Source: Sphingomicrobium flavum
Lineage (GTDB): Bacteria; Pseudomonadota; Alphaproteobacteria; Sphingomonadales; Sphingomonadaceae
Assembly (NCBI RefSeq): GCF_024721605.1
Contig: NZ_CP102630.1
Span: 868,001-932,000, forward strand
DNA length: 64,000 bases
Direction of reading: 5' to 3'
Positions 16,194 through 24,948 of this stretch are shown piece after piece (the stretch's first letter is position 1; every line of letters starts with the position of its first letter). Below the pieces are notes generated by a model. The model had not been told where the DNA came from and ran no database searches. It saw only the letters and a program-made list of their open reading frames with translations. The position numbers and the translations under genes were made by a program.

Positions 16194-16751
16194 TCATTCC
16201 TCGAAGGCGTCGCTGATCTGCTGGTTGATCTCCTCGGCGGTTTCCTTCAGCGCGGCCGCGCGTTCCTCGCCGCTCAGCACCTTGCCGTCGCGCACCACGT
16301 CGGCATCCGATTGCTCGATCCCGTCGAACACCCGGTCGACCGTGCGCGAAATCCGCTCCTCGACCACGCTGCGCGGTTGATCGTCTGCAGGCTCGGCAAC
16401 CGGCTCCTCGGTCAGCTTGGCGAGCGCGATGGCACGGTCCGCCTCCGCTTTCGATAGCGCTTCGCTGCGTTCGGCATCGGAGAGGCTGGTATCTGCCCGG
16501 ATCTCGGCGATGCGCTCCTGCGCGGCGGAGAGCGCTTCGATGGCTTCGTCCAGCCCTTCGGCCGCATTTGCTTCCGCGCTGTCGGCCTCGTCGCTGCGCA
16601 CGGCGATATCGCCGCCATCGGTAACGTCGACGATAACCCGGTCGCTCTCGGCAACTTCGGAAAGGACCGATCCGATCTCGCTGCCATTCTTGATCGCCAC
16701 CCCGCCAATGGCGGCCAGGCCGCAAGCCGCAATCCAGAAAAACCCCTTCAT
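16194..16751 (-). CDS. Membrane-anchored hypothetical protein B, paralogue of its neighbour
   Basis: A 185-residue protein opening with MKGFFWIAACGLAAIGGVAI, which aligns residue by residue with the anchor of protein A (M-x-G-x-F-W then GLAAIGG). The remainder is acidic and helical: an AQERIAEIRAD heptad-like stretch and a charged C-terminus with two ordered segments (RSVVEERISRTVDRVFDG and ETAEEINQQISDAFEE). No catalytic motif or known domain. The pair is separated by 58 bases on the same strand and looks like a tandem duplication that diverged. Confidence 0.7.
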   Translation of the reverse strand: MKGFFWIAACGLAAIGGVAIKNGSEIGSVLSEVAESDRVIVDVTDGGDIAVRSDEADSAEANAAEGLDEAIEALSAAQERIAEIRADTSLSDAERSEALSKAEADRAIALAKLTEEPVAEPADDQPRSVVEERISRTVDRVFDGIEQSDADVVRDGKVLSGEERAAALKETAEEINQQISDAFEE

Positions 16752-16827
16752 CTGTTCCCTCCACTTTCAGTCCCAAAGATATATCGGGGCAGTGGGGCAT
16801 GAGGGCAAGGGCGCCTTCGATGAACGA

Positions 16828-16857
16828 CAAAAGGGCCGCGCCCTGCGGCGCAGCCCT
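16828..16857 (-). terminator. Probable intrinsic terminator
   Basis: An 11-bp stem with one mismatch (16832-16842 with 16847-16857, loop CTGC), followed on the minus strand by TTTT. It would end the minus-strand transcript of the 17651-16885 gene pair, before the membrane-anchored pair begins its own unit. Confidence 0.55.
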
Positions 16858-16884
16858 CAAACTGTCAGTAATGACGCGAGGCCC

Positions 16885-17121
16885 TTAGCCGTCGCCGCGC
16901 CTGTCCGAAAACTCGAACATGCCATGGTTGATCTGATCCTGTTTGGTCACGCCTTCGGTGGCGTCAGAATCGTCAACGCGTTCCTCGGCAGCCTGCGTGC
17001 CGACATCGCGGTTGAGATTACCCTGCGACCGACCCTGCTGGCTTGGCGTCGGCGGATCGCTGGTCAGATCGCTGTCATCGTTCATCTTTGCGGTTTGCGC
17101 CCTGCGGTTCAGGTCTTCCAT
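16885..17121 (-). CDS. Small hydrophilic hypothetical protein
   Basis: A 78-residue, highly polar and probably disordered protein (MEDLNRRAQTAKMNDDSDL; later VDDSDATEGVTKQDQINHG). Its start overlaps the upstream stop by one base (TAATG), implying translational coupling with the general stress-type protein. No recognisable domain. It ends shortly before the terminator at 16857. Confidence 0.6.
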   Translation of the reverse strand: MEDLNRRAQTAKMNDDSDLTSDPPTPSQQGRSQGNLNRDVGTQAAEERVDDSDATEGVTKQDQINHGMFEFSDRRGDG

Positions 17122-17651
17122 TACGAGAGCTCCACATCTGCGCGCTTGTCTTCATAGCTGGGCGGCTCGACATCCTTGCCAAAGGCTTCCAGTGCCGCCT
17201 TGACCAGATGTTCCGCTCCGCCGGCAAGCCAGACATTGGCAGTTTCAGTGTCGAAACGCAGCAGCGTAAGGTTGGGGTCTTCCTTATTGCCCTCGAACCA
17301 AGGGGCAATCATCGGGCCCCACAGGCGGTCGATGACGGCGCGATCATTGTCGATGACGAGGTCCCCATGGATATGGGCGAAGATGTCATGGCCCTTGTTG
17401 ACGAAGGTGGCAAGGGCCCGGTGGCGTTCGCCAATAGCTTCAACCAGGTTCTCGCGCTTGTCGGCAAAGAAGTAGATGGTCTTTTTGCCATCCTGCTCGT
17501 CGATCTGGACCGACATCGGCCGCGTGCGGCTATCTTCCACGCCCTGCAGGCCGAGCATCACGAACGGGCTGGACGACCCAAGTCCATCCCAAAGCTTTTT
17601 TTCAAGGTCAGCGCGCACTTCGGCGTCGCTCTTGTCATTGTCGAAGAACAT
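17121..17651 (-). CDS. General stress protein 26-type, PNPOx-like split barrel
   Basis: A 176-residue pyridoxamine-5'-phosphate-oxidase-like protein of the general stress protein 26 group (YdaG-like), which bind flavins and are often induced by stress. Diagnostic segments are RPMSVQIDEQDGKKTIYFFAD, the DLVIDNDRAVIDRLWGPMIA region and WFEGNKEDPNLTLLRFD. First gene of a two-gene minus unit; the following 78-residue protein starts inside its stop codon. Function beyond FMN or heme binding is not established for the family. Confidence 0.85.
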   Translation of the reverse strand: MFFDNDKSDAEVRADLEKKLWDGLGSSSPFVMLGLQGVEDSRTRPMSVQIDEQDGKKTIYFFADKRENLVEAIGERHRALATFVNKGHDIFAHIHGDLVIDNDRAVIDRLWGPMIAPWFEGNKEDPNLTLLRFDTETANVWLAGGAEHLVKAALEAFGKDVEPPSYEDKRADVELS

Positions 17652-17707
17652 ATGTTCCTCCTTTCATTGAACCATCAACGAAGGAGTAGAGCGGATCGCT
17701 CCTCGGC

Positions 17708-18460
17708 CTACCGCAGACGCTTCACGACCAATCGTCCGTCAGTGCCGTCCTTAACGTCATACTGATCGAGCGAACGGACCAGGTCCGACAGACGGGTAAA
17801 GCCGAAATTGCGCACTGCGAAGCTGGAGACAGCCTTTGCGCGCTGCCCCATTTCGGACAGTGAGGCATAGCCTTCGGTGTCGCGCTTGGAAGCCTTCCAT
17901 GCATTGCCGAGAATATTGAGCAGATCCTCGTCGACGACCTGCTTACCCTTGTCGTCCTTGCCGTCGCCATTGTCACCATTCTTGTCGGCCAGCGCGGCGA
18001 CGTCGAAGAAGCGGGTGCAGGCCTGCTTGAAGCTTTCTGGCGTCTTGGCGGTTCCAAAGCCATAGACGGGCAATCCGTCTTCGCGGATGCGCTGGGTGAG
18101 GGGCAGGAAATCACTGTCCGAGCTCATGATTCCGAACCCGTCGACATTCCCGCGATAGAGCAGGTCCATCGCATCGATGCACATTTTCATGTCGGTAGCA
18201 GACTTGCCCTTGACGATATCGAACTGCTGCACGGGCATGATCGAATGTCTGCCCGACAGCGAACCCCAGGTCTTGAGCGCGGGCTTGGACCAATTGCCAT
18301 AAGCCCGGCGAATGTTGATCTCGCCTAGCTCGGCCAGGACGGTCAGCACCTCGTCGAGATGATCGGGGGAGGCGTTGTCGGCATCGATCAGCAACGCGAT
18401 GTTGAGTTCGGTCTCGGCGGAGTCGTTGGTGCGAGTCATCGTATATTCATTCCGGTTCAT
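17708..18460 (-). CDS. NYN-domain protein with C-terminal OST-HTH/LOTUS-like domain
   Basis: A 250-residue protein. The NYN (PIN-like) nuclease-like domain begins at LNIALLIDADNAS (first acidic residues of the site), with the later acidic motif GIMSSDSDFLPLTQRI. A disordered acidic linker (DKNGDNGDGKDDKGKQ) leads to a domain with the OST-HTH/LOTUS pattern (SLSEMGQRAKAVSSFAVRNF, then GFTRLSDLVRSL), a fold that binds RNA or RNA-protein complexes. It is probably an RNA-processing nuclease; targets are unknown. ATG 18460 is used, and an in-frame ATG at 18439 is a possible alternative. Confidence 0.8.
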   Translation of the reverse strand: MNRNEYTMTRTNDSAETELNIALLIDADNASPDHLDEVLTVLAELGEINIRRAYGNWSKPALKTWGSLSGRHSIMPVQQFDIVKGKSATDMKMCIDAMDLLYRGNVDGFGIMSSDSDFLPLTQRIREDGLPVYGFGTAKTPESFKQACTRFFDVAALADKNGDNGDGKDDKGKQVVDEDLLNILGNAWKASKRDTEGYASLSEMGQRAKAVSSFAVRNFGFTRLSDLVRSLDQYDVKDGTDGRLVVKRLR

Positions 18461-18537
18461 CTAGGACATTGCAACGGGTGCGGAACGGATCGGGCTATTT
18501 ATTTGTGGATAGGCCGTCCAACACAATGGAGTATCTC

Positions 18538-18873
18538 ATGAAGAAGCTCGCTATCACCGCCGTCGTCGCCAGCATGGCGCTGACCGCGTGTCAGACCACC
18601 GATCCTTACGGCTATAACGATCCCTATCGCAGCAGCAACAGCAGCACTGAACGTGCGGTCAAGGGTGCCGCCGTCGGCGCCGCCGCTGGCGCTGTCGTTG
18701 GTGCCGTTGTCGATGGCGTCTCGCCCGTCCAGGGTGCGGCTGCCGGTGCCGTTGTCGGCGCAGTGGCCGGCGCGGTCATCAAGGGCAAGCAATATTACCG
18801 AGATACCCGCGGCTATTGCTATTATGAAGACCAGTATGGCAACCCCGTCTACGACTATAAGGCGCGCTGCTAG
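18538..18873 (+). CDS. Glycine-zipper lipoprotein
   Basis: A 111-residue protein with a lipoprotein signal MKKLAITAVVASMALTAC (Cys18) and two glycine/alanine zipper helices (AVGAAAGAVVGAVVDG and AAAGAVVGAVAGAVIKG) of the 17-kDa antigen/RcpB-like type, then a Tyr/Cys-rich tail. Likely outer-membrane associated. ATG 18538 follows TGGAGT with good spacing; the ATG at 18526 is inside that site. It is divergent from the NYN gene and convergent with carbonic anhydrase. Confidence 0.85.
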   Translation: MKKLAITAVVASMALTACQTTDPYGYNDPYRSSNSSTERAVKGAAVGAAAGAVVGAVVDGVSPVQGAAAGAVVGAVAGAVIKGKQYYRDTRGYCYYEDQYGNPVYDYKARC

Positions 18874-18876
18874 CCC

Positions 18877-19500
18877 TCATTCGGCGAGGAAGGCGTCGCT
18901 TTCCTCGTCGAGCACGTAGAGCTGGCCCTCGCCGATCGCGAAATGGCAGCCGTGCAGCTTGAGCTGTCCGGCTGCCTCGCGCTGCGCAATGAAGGGGAAG
19001 CTGCGCAAGTTGGCGAGGCTCTGCCGGATTGCTTCCAGCTCGAGGCCCGTCTGCTTGTCGATAATGCTGTCATCGGCCAGCACACGGTCGCGCGGTTCGT
19101 CGACCAGAGCAATCCAGGCATCGAGGAAGCTTGGCCCCGGCAAACCCTGATCACCCCCCGCCAGCGCCGCTTTGATCCCGCCGCACGCACCATGCCCCAT
19201 CACGACGATGTGCTTGACCTCAAGGCCAGTGACGCCAAATTCGATGGCCGATGACACGCCGTGCAGCCCACCGCTCGTATCGTAGGGCGGGACAAGGTTG
19301 GCGACATTGCGCAGCACGAAAGCCTGGCCCGGCACGGTATCGAAGACGGTCGCCGGATCGACCCGGCTGTCGCAGCAGCTGATGATCATGATCGGCGGAT
19401 GCTGGCCTTCCTGTAGCTCCGACCAGCGCCCGCGATGACGATAATATTCGTTGCGGCGAAAGCGGTGATAGCCGTCCAGCAGTTCGATAAATTCAGGCAT
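18877..19500 (-). CDS. Beta-class carbonic anhydrase
   Basis: A 207-residue beta carbonic anhydrase interconverting CO2 and bicarbonate in the cytoplasm. Zinc ligands are Cys42 in the CxDSR motif (SCCDSRVDP, with Asp44/Arg46 dyad) and His/Cys in MGHGACGG. The start overlaps the upstream PII-like gene's stop by one base (TGATG). With the two upstream genes it forms a bicarbonate-handling operon. Confidence 0.93.
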   Translation of the reverse strand: MPEFIELLDGYHRFRRNEYYRHRGRWSELQEGQHPPIMIISCCDSRVDPATVFDTVPGQAFVLRNVANLVPPYDTSGGLHGVSSAIEFGVTGLEVKHIVVMGHGACGGIKAALAGGDQGLPGPSFLDAWIALVDEPRDRVLADDSIIDKQTGLELEAIRQSLANLRSFPFIAQREAAGQLKLHGCHFAIGEGQLYVLDEESDAFLAE

Positions 19501-19805
19501 CAGAAACGGTCCTGCCGAATGACTTCGCAGTCACTGATGGTCAGCAACAGGCGATAGCTGGTTAGAATGGGCTCAAGCGCCGCTTTCAGTGCTTCGGCTT
19601 CTTCCTCGCCGCCAATGGCCAGCACCATCACCTTGCTCGACGAAGTCAGCCGCTCATCACGCCAACGGCCATGGCCGCCTTCGCCCGACAGGACCGGCAT
19701 CACCGTATGGCCGGAAAAGCCCGCTTCCTTGATCGCCTTGGCGAGCAGCGGAAGGATCTGTTCCTCGGCGAGGATTTCGAAGCGTTTCTTGGTTGTCGTC
19801 TGCAT
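19500..19805 (-). CDS. PII-like regulatory protein (SbtB-type by context)
   Basis: A 101-residue protein with a PII-like layout: N-terminal FEILAEEQILPLLAKAIKEAG, a T-loop-like segment GEGGHGRWRDERLTSSSKV, and C-terminal ISDCEVIRQDRF. Cyanobacterial SbtB binds adenine nucleotides and controls SbtA; here it lies directly between an SbtA-like permease and a carbonic anhydrase, with one-base overlaps on both sides. I do not see the CGPEGC redox loop of some SbtB proteins. Ligand binding is inference. Confidence 0.75.
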   Translation of the reverse strand: MQTTTKKRFEILAEEQILPLLAKAIKEAGFSGHTVMPVLSGEGGHGRWRDERLTSSSKVMVLAIGGEEEAEALKAALEPILTSYRLLLTISDCEVIRQDRF

Positions 19806-20749
19806 TAGCCAATCACCTGCGCAAGCCAGCTGAGGAAAGCGATATTCACGATGACGTTGAAGGGGAAGGTGATCCCCAGCGACATGGAAAGATAGATGCC
19901 GGGATCGGCCTGCGGCAAGGCCAGGCGCATCGCGGCGGGAACGGCGATGTAGGAGGCGCTGGCGGACAGCACGCCGAGGATCGCCGCCGTGCCAGGATCG
20001 AGCCCCAGCAACGTACCAAGCACCACCCCGATGATCCCGTTGACCACCGGCAGAAGGATGCCGAGCGAGGCAAGCTTGATCGTGATCGCCTTGGTTTCCG
20101 ACAGCCGCCGCGCGGCAATCAGCCCCATATCGAGCAGGAACAGGCAGAGCACGCCGCGATAGCCACCCTCAAAGGCGGGCGAAATCGGCTCGAACCCGTC
20201 CTTGCCGGCAATGAAGCCGATAATCATGGCGCCGACCAACAGCACGACGGACGCGTTGAGCATCACTTCATGGATCAGTTGCCCGCGCGATCCGCCACCC
20301 TCACGTCGCGCCAGCGAGAGGCCTGAGATGATGGCCGGGGTCTCCATCAGCGCCAGCACCGCGACCATGAAGCTTGCCGCGGGCAGACCGGCAGCTTCGA
20401 ACATCTCCGCGGCCGTGATGTAGGTCACCAAGCTGACCGAGCCATAATGGGCTGCCGTCGCCGCCGCATCGGTGCGGTTCAATCCGCCGATCGAGCGGAA
20501 TAGGGCAAAGGCAGGGAAGGGGAGGATGAAGCTGAGCGCGATGCCTGCCGCGCCAGCCAGCAACAATTCGGTCGAAATCCCGTTTTCGGCAATCGAGACC
20601 CCGCCCTTAAGGCCAATCGCCGCCATCAGATAGATGGCCATCGCCTTGGCCATCGCTTCTGGGATCGCAAGGTCGGACTTGGCAAACCCCGCCACCAACC
20701 CCAGCACGAAGAATAGGATGATAGGAGAGGAAAAGGTCTCGAGGATCAT
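19805..20749 (-). CDS. SbtA-like sodium-dependent bicarbonate permease
   Basis: A 314-residue integral membrane protein of the SbtA/DUF897 family, with about ten hydrophobic helices. The family signature LMAAIGLKGGVSIAE is in the first half, GVLCLFLLDMGLIAARRL and GVLSASASYIAVPAAMRLA in the second. SbtA proteins import bicarbonate with Na+. First gene of the operon with the PII-like protein and carbonic anhydrase. Substrate is inferred from family and neighbours. Confidence 0.85.
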   Translation of the reverse strand: MILETFSSPIILFFVLGLVAGFAKSDLAIPEAMAKAMAIYLMAAIGLKGGVSIAENGISTELLLAGAAGIALSFILPFPAFALFRSIGGLNRTDAAATAAHYGSVSLVTYITAAEMFEAAGLPAASFMVAVLALMETPAIISGLSLARREGGGSRGQLIHEVMLNASVVLLVGAMIIGFIAGKDGFEPISPAFEGGYRGVLCLFLLDMGLIAARRLSETKAITIKLASLGILLPVVNGIIGVVLGTLLGLDPGTAAILGVLSASASYIAVPAAMRLALPQADPGIYLSMSLGITFPFNVIVNIAFLSWLAQVIG

Positions 20750-20830
20750 CTAGCGCCCCTGTTGCTGATGTTGGCCGCCACGTGCCGCAATGGGTTGGCA
20801 TAAGCAAGAGGCATCGCTATCTCGCGCCCC

Positions 20831-21760
20831 ATGAACGCTCCGCTCCCCGTGCCGCCCAAGAAGCGCAAGCCCGACTGGATCCGTGTGAAGGCTCCGGTGT
20901 CCGAAGGCTATTCGGAAACAAAGAAGCTCATGCGCTCGCTTGGCTTGGCGACGGTGTGTGAGGAAGCGGCCTGCCCCAATATCGGCGAATGCTGGACCAA
21001 GAAGCATGCCACGGTGATGATCCTTGGCGATACCTGCACGCGCGCCTGCGCCTTCTGCAATGTGAAGACCGGCATGCCGCGCGCGGTCGATCCGCTGGAG
21101 CCCGAACATGTTGCGGTTGCCGCGGCCGAACTGGGGCTCGAACATATCGTCATCACTTCGGTCGATCGCGACGATCTTCCCGATGGCGGGGCGAGCCAGT
21201 TCGTCAAGGTGATCGAGGCGCTGCGCCGCAACACCCCCGACACCACCGTCGAAATCCTGACGCCGGACTTCCGCAACAAACATGAGCAGGCGATCGAAAA
21301 GATCGTCGAGGCTCGGCCCGACGTGTTCAATCACAACCTCGAAACCGTGCCGAGGCTCTATCCCACGATCCGCCCGGGCGCGCGCTATTACGCCTCGATC
21401 CGGCTGCTCGAGACGGTCAAGAAGCTGGACCCCAGCATCTTCACCAAATCGGGCGTCATGGTCGGCCTGGGCGAAGAGCGGATGGAAGTGCACCAGGTGA
21501 TGGACGATATGCGCTCGGCCGATATCGATTTCCTCACCATGGGCCAATATCTCCAGCCCACGCCCAAGCATGCCGAAGTGAAAGAATTCGTCACGCCCGA
21601 TGCGTTCAAGGCCTATGCCTCGATCGCGCGTGCCAAGGGCTTCCTGCAGGTCGCGGCATCGCCGCTGACGCGCTCTTCCTATCATGCCGGCGATGATTTC
21701 AACGAAATGCGCGCTGCCCGCGAAAAGCAGTTGGCGCGCAGCGGGGAGCTCAAGCGCTAA
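20831..21760 (+). CDS. lipA: Lipoyl synthase
   Basis: A 309-residue radical SAM enzyme that inserts two sulfurs into protein-bound octanoate. The auxiliary cluster cysteines are in [13 protein letters not shown] and the radical SAM CxxxCxxC in [10 protein letters not shown]. The closing [14 protein letters not shown] segment appears as [15 protein letters not shown]. Its stop overlaps the ratA-type start (TAATG). Confidence 0.97.
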   Translation: MNAPLPVPPKKRKPDWIRVKAPVSEGYSETKKLMRSLGLATVCEEAACPNIGECWTKKHATVMILGDTCTRACAFCNVKTGMPRAVDPLEPEHVAVAAAELGLEHIVITSVDRDDLPDGGASQFVKVIEALRRNTPDTTVEILTPDFRNKHEQAIEKIVEARPDVFNHNLETVPRLYPTIRPGARYYASIRLLETVKKLDPSIFTKSGVMVGLGEERMEVHQVMDDMRSADIDFLTMGQYLQPTPKHAEVKEFVTPDAFKAYASIARAKGFLQVAASPLTRSSYHAGDDFNEMRAAREKQLARSGELKR

Positions 21761-22218
21761 TGCCGCGGCATAGCGAAACGCGCTTCCTGCCTTACACCCC
21801 CGAACAATTGTTCGCGCTCGTTGCCGATGTCGGGCGCTATGATGAATTCCTGCCCTGGGTCACTGCGGTGCGCGTGCGCTCCAACAGCGAGACCGAGATG
21901 ATCGCGGACCTGGTGGTGGGCTTCAAGGCCTTCAAGGAACGCTTCACCAGCAAAGTGGTGAAGTCGCGGCCCGATCGCGTCTGCGTCGATTATATCGAAG
22001 GCCCGCTCAAATATCTGCACAATGAATGGAAGTTCGAGCCGGCCGAGGGCGGGACGAACGTGCATTTCTCGGTCGATTTCGCTTTCAAGAGCCGCATCTT
22101 CGAAACGCTGGCGGGCCAAATGTTCGACCGCGCGCTGCGGCGGATGACGGGCGCCTTTGAAGAGCGCGCCGCCGTTCTTTACGGCTCCAGCAAGGACAGC
22201 GCCGTCAGCGCCGCCTGA
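21760..22218 (+). CDS. RatA/COQ10-type START-domain (ubiquinone-binding) protein
   Basis: A 152-residue SRPBCC/START-fold protein of the polyketide cyclase-2 family that includes mitochondrial COQ10 and E. coli RatA. The family N-terminus is [26 protein letters not shown]; the lipid-pocket segment [14 protein letters not shown] follows. It lies next to lipA, a common alphaproteobacterial pair. A role in coenzyme Q delivery is more likely than toxin activity (inference). It overlaps the cinA gene's 3' end by 40 bases. Confidence 0.88.
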   Translation: MPRHSETRFLPYTPEQLFALVADVGRYDEFLPWVTAVRVRSNSETEMIADLVVGFKAFKERFTSKVVKSRPDRVCVDYIEGPLKYLHNEWKFEPAEGGTNVHFSVDFAFKSRIFETLAGQMFDRALRRMTGAFEERAAVLYGSSKDSAVSAA

Positions 22219-22679
22219 CACCGCACCCCCGCGCGACCACCGGAAGCATCGAATTGATGCCGGTGTGTTTGCGCAGCTTCACCGCTGCGTGTCGCCACCC
22301 CGAAGATGACGAGGCCCACAGGCTTCTCCTCGCTACCCCCGGTCGGCCCGGCAACGCCGGTGATCGACACCGCGATATCCGCCCCGCTGGCGAGCATCGC
22401 TCCGCGCGCCATGGCAGCAGCGGTCTCTTCGCTCACCGCGCCCTCGCGTTCGATGATGTCGGCATTGACGCCCAGCTGGATGCGCTTAGCGGCGTTGGAA
22501 TAGGTGACGATGCCGACCATGAAAACATCGCTGCTGCCCGAAATTTCGGTCAGCGCCGCCGACACCAGCCCACCAGTGCAGCTTTCCGCCAGCGCGATGC
22601 GGCGACCTGCGGCGCGGTTGGCATCGACCACCTGCTTGGCCTTCTCGACGATATCCTTGGGCAGCACGAAATCCATCAT
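22179..22679 (-). CDS. CinA C-terminal domain protein (nicotinamide-nucleotide amidase)
   Basis: A 166-residue stand-alone CinA amidase domain, the PncC type that deamidates nicotinamide mononucleotide. Motifs [27 protein letters not shown] and [18 protein letters not shown] are complete. Two overlapping in-frame ATGs (22679, 22676) begin it; the second makes an ATGA overlap with the ispDF stop. The N-terminal MoCF domain of long CinA proteins is absent. Confidence 0.9.
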   Translation of the reverse strand: MMDFVLPKDIVEKAKQVVDANRAAGRRIALAESCTGGLVSAALTEISGSSDVFMVGIVTYSNAAKRIQLGVNADIIEREGAVSEETAAAMARGAMLASGADIAVSITGVAGPTGGSEEKPVGLVIFGVATRSGEAAQTHRHQFDASGGRAGVRCQAALTALSLLEP

Positions 22680-23818
22680 TTTGCCTCCATCCGCACGCTG
22701 GCGATCGCCTGGCAGGCAATCCCTTCGCGCCTGCCGGTAAAACCCAGTTTCTCGGTCGTCGTTGCCTTCACGCTGACCGCGCGTTCATCAAGGTCGAGGA
22801 TGCGGGCGATATTGGCGCGCATCGCGGCGCGGTGGGGGCCGACCTTGGGCGCCTCGCAGATCAGGGTCGCATCGACATGATCGATGATACCGCCGGCACC
22901 GCGCACCAACTGTGCAGCGTGGAGCAGGAAAGCTTCGCTGTCGGCGCCCTTCCATTGCGGGTCCGACGGCGGGAAATGCTCGCCAATATCCCCCATCGCT
23001 GCCGCGCCGAGGATGGCGTCTGTAATGGCGTGGAGCAGCACATCAGCATCGCTATGCCCCTTTAGGCCCTTGTCATGCGGCACTTCGATCCCGCCCATGA
23101 TGACGGGGCCGGGGCCGTCAAAGGCGTGGACGTCGAAGCCCATGCCGGTGCGGCTCACCATATTGGCGGCGAACTGCCGCTCGGCCCGGTCGAAATCGCC
23201 CTGGGTGGTCAATTTGTCGAGCATTGCATCTCCTTCGACCAGCGCGACATCGACACCAAACGCCTTGGCGACCTGCGCTTCATCGGTCGGCGCGCCGTCA
23301 TAAGCATCATAGGCCGCGCGGATGACATGGGTGTGAAAAGCCTGCGGCGTCTGGACGCGCACGATGGCAGCGCGATCGACCACATCGCCCAGCTTGTCAT
23401 CCGACTGGCCGGCCAGCGTATCAGCTGATTCCAGCATTGGCGTCGCGGCCTGATGACTGTCGAGCGCATCGAGCAGACGGTCGATGACCTGAGGCGGGCA
23501 GAAGGGGCGGGCGGCATCGTGGATCAACACCCGGTCCGCCTCGATGGCGGCAAGCCCGTTACGCACACTTTCGGACCGCGAGGCCCCGCCGACAATGAAG
23601 TCACCGACATCACGGCTGCCCAGCGCTGAGCGCGCATCTTCCTGCGCATCGGCAGATATGACCACGCGCACCGCATCGATCCTCGGGTGACCCGCCAGTG
23701 CGTCCACTGCATGCGCCAGCACCGCCTTGCCGCCGATAGTGCGAAACTGCTTGGGTGTCTCGCCGCCCATGCGGCTTCCCGATCCGGCGGCGACGATAAG
23801 GGCAATGGTCTTCATCAC
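22676..23818 (-). CDS. ispDF: Bifunctional MEP-pathway enzyme IspDF
   Basis: A 380-residue fusion. Residues about 1-215 are IspD (cytidylyltransferase: [19 protein letters not shown], and HDAARPF); about 223-380 are IspF (cyclodiphosphate synthase: [10 protein letters not shown] with Asp-x-His zinc ligands, [23 protein letters not shown]). The fusion is usual in alphaproteobacteria and alters the order of non-consecutive steps of isoprenoid synthesis on one chain. Followed by cinA; divergent from dusB. Confidence 0.95.
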   Translation of the reverse strand: MMKTIALIVAAGSGSRMGGETPKQFRTIGGKAVLAHAVDALAGHPRIDAVRVVISADAQEDARSALGSRDVGDFIVGGASRSESVRNGLAAIEADRVLIHDAARPFCPPQVIDRLLDALDSHQAATPMLESADTLAGQSDDKLGDVVDRAAIVRVQTPQAFHTHVIRAAYDAYDGAPTDEAQVAKAFGVDVALVEGDAMLDKLTTQGDFDRAERQFAANMVSRTGMGFDVHAFDGPGPVIMGGIEVPHDKGLKGHSDADVLLHAITDAILGAAAMGDIGEHFPPSDPQWKGADSEAFLLHAAQLVRGAGGIIDHVDATLICEAPKVGPHRAAMRANIARILDLDERAVSVKATTTEKLGFTGRREGIACQAIASVRMEAK

Positions 23819-23866
23819 CGCTTGGCGCTAGCCGTGAAAATCTTGTGTCTCAAGGGGCTTGTCGCT

Positions 23867-24880
23867 ATGGGCCGCGCCATCATGAGCATGATCAAGCCCA
23901 TCAATATCGGTCCCATCCGGATCGAGGACCCCGTCATCCTTGCGCCGATGACGGGCGTGACCGACGTGCCGTTCCGCAAGATCGTCAAGCGCTATGGCGC
24001 AGGCCTGACCGTGTCCGAGATGATCGCGTCCGAAGCGATGATCCGCGAAACCCGCCAGTCGATCCAGAAGGCGACCTGGGATCCCTCCGAGGAACCCGTC
24101 TCGCTCCAGCTCGCCGGCTGCGAACCCACGCGCATGGCCGAAGCCGCCAAGCTGAACGAGGATAAGGGCGCGGCGATCATCGACATCAATATGGGCTGCC
24201 CGGTGAAGAAGGTGGTGAACGGCTATGCCGGTTCGCACCTGATGCGCGACCTGCCGCTTGCCGCTTCGCTGATCGAGGCGACGGTCAAGGCGGTCAAGGT
24301 GCCGGTGACGGTCAAGATGCGCATGGGCTGGGATCATGACAGTCTCAATGCGCCCGAACTGGCCAGGATCGCAGAGGATCTGGGCGCGCAATTGATTACC
24401 GTCCATGGCCGCACCCGCTGCCAGCTCTACAAGGGCAAGGCGGACTGGCGCTTCATCGCCAAGGTGAAGGAAGCGACCAACCTTCCGGTCATCGCCAATG
24501 GCGACATCAATTCGATCGCCGAAGCGCGCGAGGCATTGAGCCAGTCGGGCGCCGACGGCGTGATGATCGGACGCGGCGCCTATGGCCGCCCCTGGCTGCT
24601 CGGCCAAGTCATTGCCGACCTGAAAGGCGAGGGCGCGCGACCTGATCCCTCGCTGGAAGAGCAGCTAGCCGTCATCCTCGAACAATATGAGGATATGCAG
24701 GCGCTTTATGGCCGCCAGGTCGGCACTATGTGTGCGCGCAAGCATATTGGCTGGTACACCAAGGGCATGAATGGCTCGGCAGAGTTCCGCAACCTGGTGA
24801 ACCAGGAAGACGATCCCGAAGTCGTCAAGCAGATGCTGCGCGAGTTTTACGGTCCCTACGCCCAGCAGAACGCGGCCTGA
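23867..24880 (+). CDS. dusB: tRNA-dihydrouridine synthase (DusB family)
   Basis: A 337-residue flavin enzyme that reduces uridines in the tRNA D-arm. The TIM-barrel start LAPMTGVTDVPFRK, the catalytic-cysteine motif NMGCPVKKV, and the FMN-phosphate site IANGDIN with MIGRGAYGRPW are present. ATG 23867 follows AAGGGG at good spacing; the ATGs at 23882 and 23888 are possible alternates. Upstream of ntrYX, a conserved alphaproteobacterial order (dusB/nifR3-ntr). Confidence 0.93.
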   Translation: MGRAIMSMIKPINIGPIRIEDPVILAPMTGVTDVPFRKIVKRYGAGLTVSEMIASEAMIRETRQSIQKATWDPSEEPVSLQLAGCEPTRMAEAAKLNEDKGAAIIDINMGCPVKKVVNGYAGSHLMRDLPLAASLIEATVKAVKVPVTVKMRMGWDHDSLNAPELARIAEDLGAQLITVHGRTRCQLYKGKADWRFIAKVKEATNLPVIANGDINSIAEAREALSQSGADGVMIGRGAYGRPWLLGQVIADLKGEGARPDPSLEEQLAVILEQYEDMQALYGRQVGTMCARKHIGWYTKGMNGSAEFRNLVNQEDDPEVVKQMLREFYGPYAQQNAA

Positions 24881-24948
24881 ACAGGCTTTTCCGGCAGACT
24901 GCACACACTGTGTTTTTTATGCAACGCTTCCGTGCTAGGGCGGAAGCG

